Assembly (NCBI GenBank): GCA_022575985.1
Contig: JAKSXM010000231.1
Coordinates: forward strand, 23,660,501-23,724,500
Reading direction: 5' to 3'
DNA from: Anagrus nilaparvatae
Taxonomy: Eukaryota > Arthropoda > Insecta > Hymenoptera > Mymaridae
Length of the DNA: 64,000 nucleotides
Below, piece by piece: positions 22,483 to 31,995 of this stretch. Numbering within the stretch: position 1 is the stretch's first letter; each line of letters starts with the position of its first letter. The notes beneath the pieces are model-generated. The model was given only the letters and a program-made list of their open reading frames with translations, did no database searches and had not been told where the DNA came from. The position numbers and the translations under genes are program-made.

Positions 22483-23321
22483 ATCTCCAAAAAAACATTT
22501 ACATGTAAAGTTACGCAAGTGCCTTTAAGTGTTGTCACTGCTTATTTATTTTATCTAGTATTTTATTAGGTAAACATTCTATTATCACTACTATTAAACA
22601 CTGCGAAAGTTTTGAGATCTAAAACAAAACTTTACGCAAGTTATGTGGGCTGATTAATAAAAAAAAAAAATAATATTACTTATTAAGTAATTGATTTATT
22701 ATAGATATATATGGAATTTAAAGTACCAGATTAAACATTCTATTATCACCAATTTTTAACACTACGAAAGTTTTGAGATCTAAAACAAAACTTCACGCAA
22801 GTTATGGAGGCTGATTAATAAAAAACAAAAAATATTAATTATAAAATTTTAAGATATCATAAAAAAAAAAAAAATTTCACTTGCCAGGTATATTTGAAAG
22901 CGGCTATTTATGTAGACCTGGCAAGTGAAATTTTTTTTTTTTTATGAGATCTTAAAATTTTATAATTAATATTTTTTGTTTTTTATTAATCAGCCTCCAT
23001 AACTTGCGTGAAGTTTTGTTTTAAATCTCAAAACTTTCGTAGTGTTAAAAATTGGTGATAATAGAATGTTTAATCCGGTACTTTAAATTCCATATATGTC
23101 TATAATAAATCAATTACTTAATAAGTAATATTATTTTTTTTTTTATTAATCAGCCCTCATAACTTGCGTAAAGTTTTGTTTTAGATCTCAAAACATTCGC
23201 AGTGTTTAATAGTAGTGATAATAGAATGTTTACCTAATAAAATACTAGATAAAATAAATAAGCAGTGACAACACTTAAAGGCACTTGCGTAACTTTACAT
23301 GTAAATGTTTTTTTGGGAGAT
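22483..23321. mobile_element. Foldback element with duplicated internal segments
   Basis: Palindrome of about 839 bp centred near 22900, with ends ATCTCC-AAAAAAACATTTACATG and the inverse. Each arm itself contains two imperfect direct copies of a segment with AAACATTCTATTATCAC, then TTTTGAGATCTAAAACAAAA and ACGCAAGTTATG (22570-22665 and 22730-22820 on the left). The central loop holds ACCTGGCAAGTG inverted around GTATATTTGAAAGCGGC. Confidence 0.85.
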
Positions 23322-24033
23322 CTCATTCATTTCACATAAGTATATTTCAATAAAATAAAAAAAATTTTATTATAATTTTTGAAAAGTTTTTAGCAAAAAA
23401 AATTTTTTAAGAAGATCTTAATTATTTCGCTTAAGCATACCTAAATTGTTAATTTTAATTGACTCTCAATTAATAAATAAATAAATTTTAAAATCGTAGC
23501 TTCCCCTTTCATGGATTTTTTTTCATTTTTAATTTTAATTTTAAATAATAGTGTGTCCGGGCTTTAAAAAAAATGTTTAATTTAATTTTGATGAACACAT
23601 TGAATTATTTAATTTAAATTCAATTTATTAATATTTTCAGATATTTTATTTAAAAAAAATAGAGAAGTGACTAAATGTTGCATCTGATGTGTGTCTTCTA
23701 ACAAATATGCCTTTTTGTTGATATTTTAATATTGAAAAAATTTATTGTTAAAAACTATTTAAAAAATTTTTTATTTGCTATACTTTACCAAAACATTTTA
23801 TCTCTAAAATATAGTAAAATAGCCTGAGAAGTAAGTATACATTAAATCATTTGAACAAATTTCATTATCAAAAAATAATGAAATTTAATTGAATAAAATA
23901 TTTTTAAACATAAAATGTATTATTTATTTTCTATTTTAAGCCTTGTAAAATATTACCCTCTTCTTTTTGTCTTAAAAGTTTTTATTTGAATTATTGTTTA
24001 AATTTCAATATACTTAAATTATTACATCTCTTG
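23322..24033. other. AT-rich stretch, nothing recognised
   Basis: No gene, RNA gene or repeat recognised. Confidence 0.35.
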
Positions 24034-25150
24034 TACCGGTATAAAATTTTATAACGAAGGAAAATTCTTGGAATCTCCAATATTAATAACCAAAGGTTCT
24101 AATGATGGCTTACAAGAAGTAAAACTAGTCCACATTTTTGATCTACTCCATTTAAAAATTCTTGCCAGCAAATAATAATGAAATAAAATCATTTGTTATC
24201 TACCGATATAGAGAAAATGAAATCTCTAATATTTTAATAACCAAATGAGATAAAAGCTTGAAATTTTCTCAAAAGATTCTAATGATGACTTGCAAGAAGT
24301 AAATCTAGTCCTCATATTTTATCTGATTCAGTTTATAATTTCAACAGAAAAAAGTTCTGTTTTAAAAGAATTTCTTACCTACCGATATAGAGAAAGCGAA
24401 GAAAATGAAATCTCTAATATTTTAATAACCAAATGAGATAAAAGCTTGAAATTTTCTCAAAAGATTCTAATGATGACTTGCAAGAAGTAAATCTAGTCCT
24501 AATATTTTGTCTGTTCCAATTTATAAATTCATAAGAAAAAAATTTTATTTTAAAAACATTCTTACCTAACGATACAGAGAAAGTGAAAAAAATGAAATGT
24601 AATAATTATAATAACTTAAGGACGTATCTCAGTGGATTGAAAGAGAGAGAGGTCTTTTCGGACCTCTTTCTTCCTCTCGCGAGTTTTGTATAAGAAATCG
24701 CAAAATGTTTTTGTTTATATTTATGTAAATAAACATCTAGGAGCTCTGAAATTTTTTCTACGAGTTTTTATAATAATAAATTATATTTTAACCAAATATT
24801 ATCAAAATCTGTTTTGTAAATTTTGTACAATACGTACTTATTAAATCACATGCATATTTCACGTAAGAGATTTTAAGAGCTCCAAACAAAAAATTTACAG
24901 AACAGATTTTGATAATATTTGGTTAAAATATAATTTATTATTATAAAAACTCGTAGAAAAAAATTCAGAGCTCCTAGATGTTTATTTACATAAATATAAA
25001 CAAAAACATTTTGCGATTTCTTATACAAAACTCGCGAGAGAAAGAAAGAGGTCCGAAAAGACCTCTCTCTCTTTCAATCCACTGAGATACGTCCTTAATG
25101 AGATAAAAGCTTGAAAATTTTAGAAGTATTTAACTGTAGCGGGTAGAAAA
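24034..25150 (+). repeat. Tandem repeat, unit about 176 bp, three to four copies
   Basis: Units begin near 24034, 24201, 24377 and 24566. Shared blocks are TACCGATATAGAGAAA, GAAATCTCTAATATTTTAAT, GAGATAAAAGCTTGAAATTT and GATTCTAATGATGACTTGC. The last unit is split by a foldback element at 24621-25094. Confidence 0.75.
24621..25094. mobile_element. Foldback element at a duplicated TTAA
   Basis: Palindrome of 474 bp with ends GGACGTATCTCAGTGGATTG and the inverse. TTAA flanks it on both sides (24617-24620 and 25095-25098). The neighbouring intact tandem units give the pre-insertion context (AATAACCAAATGAGATAAAA), so the target site is clear. A TTAA target duplication is a hallmark of the piggyBac group, though several other families share it. 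Confidence 0.82.
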
Positions 25151-26398
25151 ACAAGGACTACTTTTTCTTCTTCTTATCCATTATAATAATCATTTAAGAA
25201 AATTGAAAGCTTTTTTTTTTATTTGGTTCTTAAAATATTATAGAGTATTCATTTTCTTCAGTCTTATAGTATCAGTAGTGTTTTTGAAACAAAATTTTTT
25301 TCTACTAAAGTAATAAACTGAAGAAAATCATAGAATACACACATCAGATACATAATCAGATACAAATTTTAGTCATTTCACTATATATATTTAAACAATA
25401 TATTTTTACATAACTTTTTTTTTAATTAGGAAATATCAAAATATTAATAAATTTAATTTACACTAAATAATCCATTGTAAAAAAATTAAATCAAACATTT
25501 TTTTATTTCTATGAATCATATAAACAATAAGCACTGGGGTTTCATTAGGTTAGTTTTCTATCTTAATATAATACACCGTGACGGCCTGTGACTGGACGAA
25601 TGAATTTCCATTTCGGAGTTTAGTTTAATTAAATTAAAATACGATAATAAAAAGGAAAAAAGGCGTATAATTTTATTTTGTATAATAAAGAAAAAGGAAA
25701 ACATATTAATTATATATAACTATACAATAATAACTAAAACGAAACAATTTTATCAAATAAAATCGAACGACAAAAAATTCGATAAAAAAATCGAACTATA
25801 AAAAATTTGATTTCGACTTTCGATGTATATTATAATATTAGAGAGAGATAGAGGAAAATCGGCGTATATCTAGGGTCACGCGGGCACTTGCGTCCCGGGG
25901 CGACCGCCCCTGTAGATAAGATATTTCATTATTATTTTAAAATATAGGTACTTATATTATTTATAAAAATTTTTTTTTCAGAATTTTTCAAGATATATTC
26001 AATAATTTATATATCTTATAGATATGGGATTAGTTATATTTTAAGATAATAAATTATGAATTTTATAAAATTTTTTGTACCTATATTCTTCTATATTATA
26101 TAACTAACTTATTTGAAAAACAAAAAAAAACTTAATTTGTAAAATTTTTTTATTATTTTTGTGTTTTTTGTATAGTATAATATTATAAAGTTATATAAAA
26201 ATAATTTATTTGATTGCTTTTTTTTACACCCATAATTACTACTCAGGTATTATCGCGGCTTTAAATTGAATCTTATAATTATTTTTTTGAAAATTTACTA
26301 AAAAATGTAAAAAAAAATTTTTCACCAAAATACCAAATATTTTTTTCTTGTTGGACATAGTACCCAATTTTTTTCTACATAAACATTAATTGGAGTTA
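25151..26398. other. AT-rich stretch with one GC-rich patch
   Basis: 25575-25625 and 25870-25915 are GC-rich islands. The second can form a hairpin (GGGGCGACCGCCCC). The AT-rich 25650-25830 has repeated CGAA motifs. I cannot assign this to an element. It is downstream of the stop codon of the THAP-DNMT3 locus. Confidence 0.35.
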
Positions 26399-26610
26399 CT
26401 AATCATAGCATTTGAATATATTTTTTAATTGTTTTAGTACTTCGCTTAATGTGTATATACACCATGCATTACCCAGCAGTCTTAATCTGTTAGTAAAGCT
26501 AAAATTGTTGACATCCGTGTAATGCTTGGGGAAGCCAAAAATGGCTTCTATTTCAGTAATCCAGAATTTAACTGGAACTCCGAAATAAAGTACTGGTAAC
26601 TTTTCAGAAG
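26399..26610 (-). pseudogene. THAP-DNMT3 last exon: methyltransferase motifs IX-X and stop
   Basis: Acceptor TTTTCAG at 26611-26617. Starts in phase 1 after the previous exon and runs 69 codons to TAG (26399-26401). It contains FWITEIEAIFGFPKHYTDV, corresponding to the DNMT3 pattern LWCTEMERVFGFPxHYTDV, then RLRLLGNAW, the motif X region (DNMT3 RQRLLGRSWSVPV), and ends K-x-IFKCYD as DNMT3 ends KEYFACV. No breaks in this exon. This is the most recognisable DNMT3 exon in the locus. Confidence 0.88.
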
Positions 26611-26769
26611 CTGAAAATTTTTATATTTTTTATTATAAATTCAGGTAAAAATGAAAAGAGAAGAAACAATTAATAAACAGTATGAAAAATAATTTTTCTT
26701 ATATATATATATATATTATAGTTACTTTAAGATAGTATAAACTATATACTGTTTTAATTATAAAGTATT

Positions 26770-27864
26770 TATACTCCAGTCATTTTGGGGGTTTGGGTTC
26801 GAACCTGTTGACATTCTGAGATTTCCTTTACTAGATGTTTTTTTGGTCGCTGAAAATAAGGAAACACCCTTAAACCAGCAAAAACTACCCCTTTTTAGGG
26901 GTTATAATGCAAAATTTCGAAAGTACAGCTAATATGGTCAAATATATTTTATTTTTTGATGTTGCATTAAGAAGATATTGTCATTTTTTTATAATTGACA
27001 AAAATTAGGCTATATGGGCTAGTTATAGAGGATCAAAACTACCCCCAAAATTTTAATAAAAACATAAAAATCATTAACATTTTTTTTTTTGACTTTCATT
27101 TGTGGAATTTTGTATTTAACCAAGTATTTTATGGTATTTGAACCATAACAAAATGTATTCACTCCCCGTGAAAAAAAAAATAGGTAAATATGATAATCAC
27201 AAAAAATAGATGTTAAAGAAAATATAAGATGTTAATAATTTCTTAAAATGTATTAAAATTTATTTAGTTTCTATTTTTTTAAATTTGTATATTGCTTTAT
27301 AATAACATTTTATCATGGTTTTTATGTATGTGAAAATTTAGGGGTTGTTTAAACCTCCAGGGGGGTGAATACATTTTATGATGGTTAATATAGCATAAAT
27401 TATTTTTAAATACTTGACTCCACAAAAAAAAGTAAAAAAATAAAGTATATATATATTATTATTTTTGATTTTATTGACCTGTACTGGGCATAGCCAGTAC
27501 CATGCATATGCCCAGTACAGGTCAATAAAATCAAAAATAATAATATATATATACTTAGTAAATATTTGGGCGATTAATTGAAATAACTAAAAATTTAAAA
27601 AAAATAAACTTTTATAATCTTTTTTCTATTTTTTTAAATTTTGATCATCAAAAAATAAAATATTTTTGACCATATTAGCTTGACTTTATAAATTTTGCAA
27701 ATAAACCCCAAAAAGGGGTAGTTTTTGCTGATTTAAGGGTGTTCCCCTATTTTACAGCCCAATTGGACACTGGATTCGTATTTAGCGACCCAAAAAATAG
27801 TAGAGCAAATCTTAGCCTGTCAACGGGTTTCGAACTCCCCCCTCCCTGCAAAATTACTGGAGTA
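26770..27864. mobile_element. Diverged foldback element in the last THAP-DNMT3 intron
   Basis: Left end ATACTCCAGTCATTTTGGGG and right end, inverted, ATACTCCAGTAATTTTGCAG. Further inverted blocks include GGGTTCGAA/TTCGAA, GTTGAC, TTGGTCGCT/AGCGACC and the ACTACCCCTTTTTAGGGG core. Arms are more diverged than those of the other palindromes, so this is an old insertion. A 108-bp F1 derivative lies inside it. Confidence 0.75.
27446..27553. mobile_element. Short internally deleted copy of foldback family F1
   Basis: Two inverted copies of about 42 bp (ATTTTATTGACCTGTACTGG and flanks) around a 14-bp centre. The termini match the 505-bp F1 palindrome at 19435-19940, so it is a deletion derivative. 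Confidence 0.85.
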
Positions 27865-27978
27865 TCAAAAGCTTAATATGATTTACTGCAATTAGAAAGA
27901 AAATAAAACAATTCGGGAATTAAAAATATTACAATAATTATGATTATTAAATTTTATTAATTAAAAACTGATTCATAC

Positions 27979-28196
27979 TCTGTTTTAAAGAATTGGAGCT
28001 TCTCGTGATTGTCCGAATTTCCACATCATCGATTTCACTGTTTGGTTCTCTGTTACGTTCCAAACAGTCTTTTAACTGAATTATTTTTCTAGTATTGATA
28101 TTATTCTCAAAAGGGACATTGGTCCAGTACAACCTTTCTCTATGCTGAGGTGTGAGTTTCCTGCTATCCACATGATGTGGTTTTACTCCCAATTGT
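27979..28196 (-). pseudogene. THAP-DNMT3 exon 10: methyltransferase motif VIII region
   Basis: Acceptor TGCAG, donor GTATGA at 27971-27978. Codes for KPHHVDSRKLTPQHRERLYW then TNVPF, matching the DNMT3 order PVMIDA-x-VSxAHRARYFWGNLP. It continues with LKDCLERNREP (family LQxCLExGR) and RTITRSSNSLKQ (family RTITTRSNSIKQ). If the donor is not used, a stop follows 11 codons later. With it, the join to the last exon is in phase. Confidence 0.88.
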
Positions 28197-28271
28197 CTGC
28201 ATAATTATTAAAATTACAATATTTGAAAAATTAAAGAAATTTAAAAAAAATTAAAAATTATTAAGCCTCAC

Positions 28272-28416
28272 TTTGTTAACTCCTGCACGCATTCTATTTG
28301 CATCCCGAACACATTTTCAAGTAGGAAATGTAATTTCACATCGTACTTCACATTATTCGCTTCAATAATGTCTTTTAAATCACAAAATTTGATTGATAAC
28401 ATTCCATTTGTTTGAT
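28272..28416 (-). pseudogene. THAP-DNMT3 exon 9: motif VI (ENV)
   Basis: Acceptor AAATTTCAG, donor GTGAGG. Contains TNGMLSIKF (DNMT3 TGRLFFEFY) and HFLLENVFGM (DNMT3 FFWLFENVVAM). The glutamate of ENV, which contacts the target cytosine in active enzymes, is intact (28310-28318). Both junctions keep phase. Confidence 0.87.
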
Positions 28417-29149
28417 CTGAAATTTAAAAAATATTTTATGAATTCCATGTACAATAGGCGTTTTTAATGGATATAAAATACTCAAAATCAGTGTATATTT
28501 TTGTAATTATTATTATTATATTTTTTTTTACAAAAAATACATAAATGTATAGGATTTTTAATTTATTTTGTGAAATTAATAACTAGAATCAATAAATTAT
28601 ATTGAAATTAAAAGCAAAATAACGATTTTAATTTTGAATAGTTTTAAGCGGTTTTTGCTTTATAATTGTCAAAAAACGTAATAAATTGATGTAAAAGGTT
28701 CGGTATGGTTATTTTTATGCAGTACTGAATAACTGTTGGTGAAAAATGTCTAAAAAATCTGGTTTGGACTTAAATAAAAGAATTTTTTATTTTTATTTTT
28801 TTTAAGCTATTTTTTCAAAGAAAATGAAAATGAGCTATATAAGATGCTTGAAAAAGCAAAATTATTTATAATTATTTAACAACAAGAGTCACCAAGGATC
28901 CTAGGATCCACCCTAGGATCTTCAAATTTTAAATACTTATGAGTCATTAGCTATTGCAGATCAATGTATCTCAAAAACTATGTTATGTAGAGGGAGGGTG
29001 GCTGTATAAGAATGATCAATATATTTTTTTGTCTTATGAGTTCTTGTTATGTACCTATTATTATTAAAATCTGTACTCAAATAAGATAGTCAGCATCCTT
29101 AAAAAAATAAAATTTTTATCTCGTCCGAAAATGGATTTACTAATCTTAC
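28417..29149 (-). other. Intron 8 of the THAP-DNMT3 locus
   Basis: AT-rich intron with no inserted element recognised. A CCTAGGATCC repeat cluster lies at 28894-28920. Confidence 0.5.
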
Positions 29150-29501
29150 CTTTTTTATTTGTATGGTCTTTATCTTTATTCTGCTTATTTTCATTTTGAG
29201 TACTTAACCCTTCTTTACTTATTAGTCCTTCATTGGTTTTAAACCTTTTAGAGTTCTTTTTATTTTCGCCAAATCCACATCTTCTTTTAGTAGTATTAGC
29301 CCTACTGAAAGTTTGATAAGGTGATCCACCCAAATATAAATTTATTGGATCAATTGCTTCGATAGTTTCTTTTGTAATGGTTTCAAAGTCTCCTAATTCT
29401 ATTACTTTATTTCCAAAATGATGTCTTGTTACAGTTAAAGCATTTTCATCAATCGTAGTACCTTTTGATCTTTAGTTTTAGTTTATCCAGTATAAGACGG
29501 G
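29150..29501 (-). pseudogene. THAP-DNMT3 exon 8: motifs II-IV, catalytic Cys replaced, frameshift
   Basis: Acceptor CTTTTGCAG, donor GTAAGA. The exon opens with ARLILDKLKLKIKRYYD (DNMT3 GYLVLKELGIKVGKYVA), then runs into TGA TGA. One frame over, ENALTVTRHHFGNKVIELGD continues the family pattern (ESIxVGxVRHxGxIxYVGD). The exon is 352 nt, one too many for its phases, so a net frameshift lies near 29445-29465. Motif IV reads GGSPYQTFS where DNMT3 has GGSPCNDLS: the catalytic cysteine codon is TAT (29316-29318). After motif IV there is a Lys/Asn-rich insertion of about 35 residues not usual for DNMT3. A 37-nt micro-intron (GT at 29465) could restore the frame but would remove conserved residues and be abnormally short. 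Confidence 0.85.
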
Positions 29502-30334
29502 CTGCAAAAGTAATTTTTTTTTACTTAGACTTGGAAATTATTTCAAAAAGTTTATTTTATTGTTAATTAACAGGCAAAATATAAGACATAAATTTAAAGA
29601 AACTATATAATCTTATATGAAATTGGAAATTCACATAAACAAAATTTATTTATAACTTTGGATTAAATACATAATATTTTTTAAGGCTCGATCACCCTAT
29701 ATATCCAATATATAGATGAAATTTTGCCTTATAAATCTTTGAGGTCAAAACATGCATCGTTCCTGAAAATTTCTAATTCATGGAGAATTTTTGCCCTCGG
29801 ATAATTTTGATGCCTCGGATAATGTTCGAAAAGGTGTATCTTCTGTTTCTTAAAACCTACTCAAATAATAAAAAATCCCCTGAAGCTAATTTAAAAGTGG
29901 AACATGCATATAAGGAGGGGGATACATTCCCTGGGGGAATCCTAAATTTAAGAGCGAGGAGGAGGGTCAAAAGTTTTTTAATTAGGGGGTTCATATTTGG
30001 GTGGCGGGTCGAATGTAATTAGAATATTTTTGATTCAGGGACTTTGAATAATTTCAAATAAGGGGTATAGAATTATAAGGATTTTGTTTAAAAATTATTT
30101 TTTTTTTGTTTAAAATAATAAAGGCTTCAAGATACAAAATATAAATTTAAACATGTTTCATGTTCATTGTTTGTCAGTACGCAAATCGGTTGTAACTTTT
30201 TTTTAAAACATTTTTCAAATTTTTTATTTGTTAGTAGATGTGAATCAAAACCACTTTAACAGCACATTTCAAACGAATGATACGAGTTTACGTAGGCTTA
30301 TACGTACATCTATATAAATACTAATGCAAGTTAC
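29502..30334 (-). other. Intron 7 of the THAP-DNMT3 locus
   Basis: AT-rich with a more GC-rich patch at 29780-30010. The plus-strand open frame there (29780-30022) has no recognisable domain and I do not call it a gene. Confidence 0.5.
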
Positions 30335-30514
30335 CTGTGCAAATTCCTTCAAAGGCGACTACAACAACAATTCCGTCTTTGCATTCTGGCAACGGACAAT
30401 ACACAAAATTTGGATGTTCAACTCTTGCTGTGGTTTTCCCACCATCTTGTAAAGCATAGAATTTCAACTTTTTAACCATTTCTTGTAGCAATGGGTTAAA
30501 AATTATCCTATTAT
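30335..30514 (-). pseudogene. THAP-DNMT3 exon 7: motif I
   Basis: Acceptor CTCCTTCCAG, donor GTAACT. The 3' half reads YCPLPECKDGIVVVVAFEG then ICT(G/A), aligning with DNMT3 [25 protein letters not shown]. The cofactor-binding DG is EG here. The 5' half (NPLLQEMVKKLKFYALQDGG) corresponds to the short helix region that links ADD and catalytic domain, but I see no zinc-binding cysteines. Length 180 nt with phase kept on both sides. Confidence 0.82.
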
Positions 30515-31252
30515 CTGGAAGGAGAAAATATTTACATAATATTTAAATATTCCAACGCCAAATTTTATAAAAAAACAAACAAAAAAAAAGTAAAATACAG
30601 AATTTTTCGAAAGTTTTCCAATTTTAATTTTTTTCTAAAAAACATCTGTATTAAAAATGTATCAAAAAAAAATCCATTTGATCAAAACATTAATTTGTAA
30701 AAATTATTTTTAAAACAATTAGGCCTCTTTGTCAGTACTACAGTGAAATAGAAAGGGCGTATGTTAATATTTAAGGTTGTTACATAGTTTTTTAACTTTG
30801 GTGCCTATAAAGAGCAAAATTCATTTTTAACTGCCTGAACCCCAAAATACGGATATTGTGGCCAAAAAAAAGTGGAATAAAGGGAGGGGGGGGGGGTCAC
30901 CGTCCCGGATGAATCTGAATTAAACTTCGTACCATTAAATACATGTATGTCTTAAAAATTTTTATGATTATAAATTCGAGACGCGGGGGTGCTAACTATC
31001 AGAAGATAAAAAACAGACGTACGACGGAAATTAATTTTTGTACCAATTTTACTCAGAAAACTTTCAGGGTTCAAAAATTTGTTATAAGCAGACAAAAAAA
31101 TTAGAGTACAAAAAATTTGGAGTAATGTCACCCATATTATATCCCGTATACAAATATCCTGTGTAAGCACAACTTACATTTTCAAGTGTAAACGTAAGTT
31201 GTGAAAGTATATTTTCAGGATTTTTTTAACAGACAATTTATTATTATAGCTA

Positions 31253-31360
31253 TTCTATTGGACTCCTCGAGGACTTTATTTGGATTTGCAACGGTATTTG
31301 GATGCACAACGCTTGCACACAATTTTTTATGCGGGTTTCAATGGAGTAGCTAGCATAGTA
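31253..31360 (-). pseudogene. Possible Cys-containing exon relic (ADD remnant?)
   Basis: A good acceptor (TTATTTTTTCAG at 31361) is followed by about 36 open codons with NCVQALC in one frame and CKRCASKYRC in another. It sits in the intron between the PWWP and catalytic exons, exactly where DNMT3 genes carry the Cys-rich ADD domain. The match is weak and no donor is clear. It may be chance. Confidence 0.18.
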
Positions 31361-31637
31361 CTGAAAAAATAATTGTAATCCCAATTTAAAAAATAATAAT
31401 GGGATATTGTTTAGAATAAATTTTTTTTTTCCACCTACATATGTTACATTGAACGTGAAACATGTAGCGTACAGCTTCCCACCTGTCTATAGACAGGCAA
31501 TCAAGAGGAATCATATAAGCACCATGAGTGAAAAATTATGATTTCTGAGGATTTTTTCTAGTGATTTATGGATGTGTCAAAAATTTTTTGCCATTATGTA
31601 TTGCTTTGAATACTATATATGTATACTATTTATTAGA

Positions 31638-31685
31638 CTGGTTTTTTTTTTTCGAAGTATCCGGGATTCCTAACGCGCCGGCAGA
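31638..31685 (+). repeat. Detached copy of the Foldback element left end
   Basis: AGACTGG, a T run, then CGAAGTATCCGGGATTCC and ACGCGCCGGCAGAAT is repeated at 31997-32048, the left end of the element at 31996-34296. It directly abuts the inverted copy of the PWWP exon. Confidence 0.85.
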
Positions 31686-31959
31686 ATATTGAAATATTTG
31701 GTGAAAAATTGAGTTTCGTAAATAAAAAGTATGCAAAGGTTCGCGTATTCACTCCTTATAAACACAGACAAAGAAAACTTATTTACATTGAACTTGCACA
31801 GGTAAATTTTTATGTCTATCCATGTAATACGTATATTAACTACAAATTATCTTCACTTGCTCGTGAAATACTCCAAGGTAAAATCTGAATTTAACGAAGC
31901 AGATAAAAAAGATATAGAAAATTGGCTGTTAGAAAACGTATCAACAAAAGATGATAAAT
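31686..31959 (+). pseudogene. Inverted duplicate of two PWWP exons of the THAP-DNMT3 locus
   Basis: Plus-strand 31686-31801 (donor GTAAAT) and 31878-31959 (donor GTAAGT) are inverted copies of minus-strand exons 34491-34619 (3' part) and 34333-34414, including the intron between. A few codons differ: Lys-to-Glu and Tyr-to-Asp in the second exon and Cys-to-His in the first. The flanks up to 31995 and from 34297 also pair. The copy lies outside the element arms and on the wrong strand, so it cannot be spliced into the gene. Confidence 0.85.
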
Positions 31960-31995
31960 GTAAGTAAATATTTATTCTTTTACATACATAAATAG

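Noticed and set aside
25870..25915. GC-rich hairpin GGGGCGACCGCCCC considered as a Helitron 3' end
   Set aside because: No CTAG follows; the sequence is TGTAGATAAG. No related copy in the window.
26399..28196. DNMT1 or DNMT2 as the identity of the methyltransferase exons
   Set aside because: The RTIT-RSNS-KQ, FGFPxHYTDV and RLLG-x-W blocks and the short C-terminus follow DNMT3, not the DNMT1 or DNMT2 patterns.
29780..30022. 80-residue plus-strand open frame in an intron of the THAP-DNMT3 locus
   Set aside because: No recognisable motif, no splice partners, and opposite strand to the gene.
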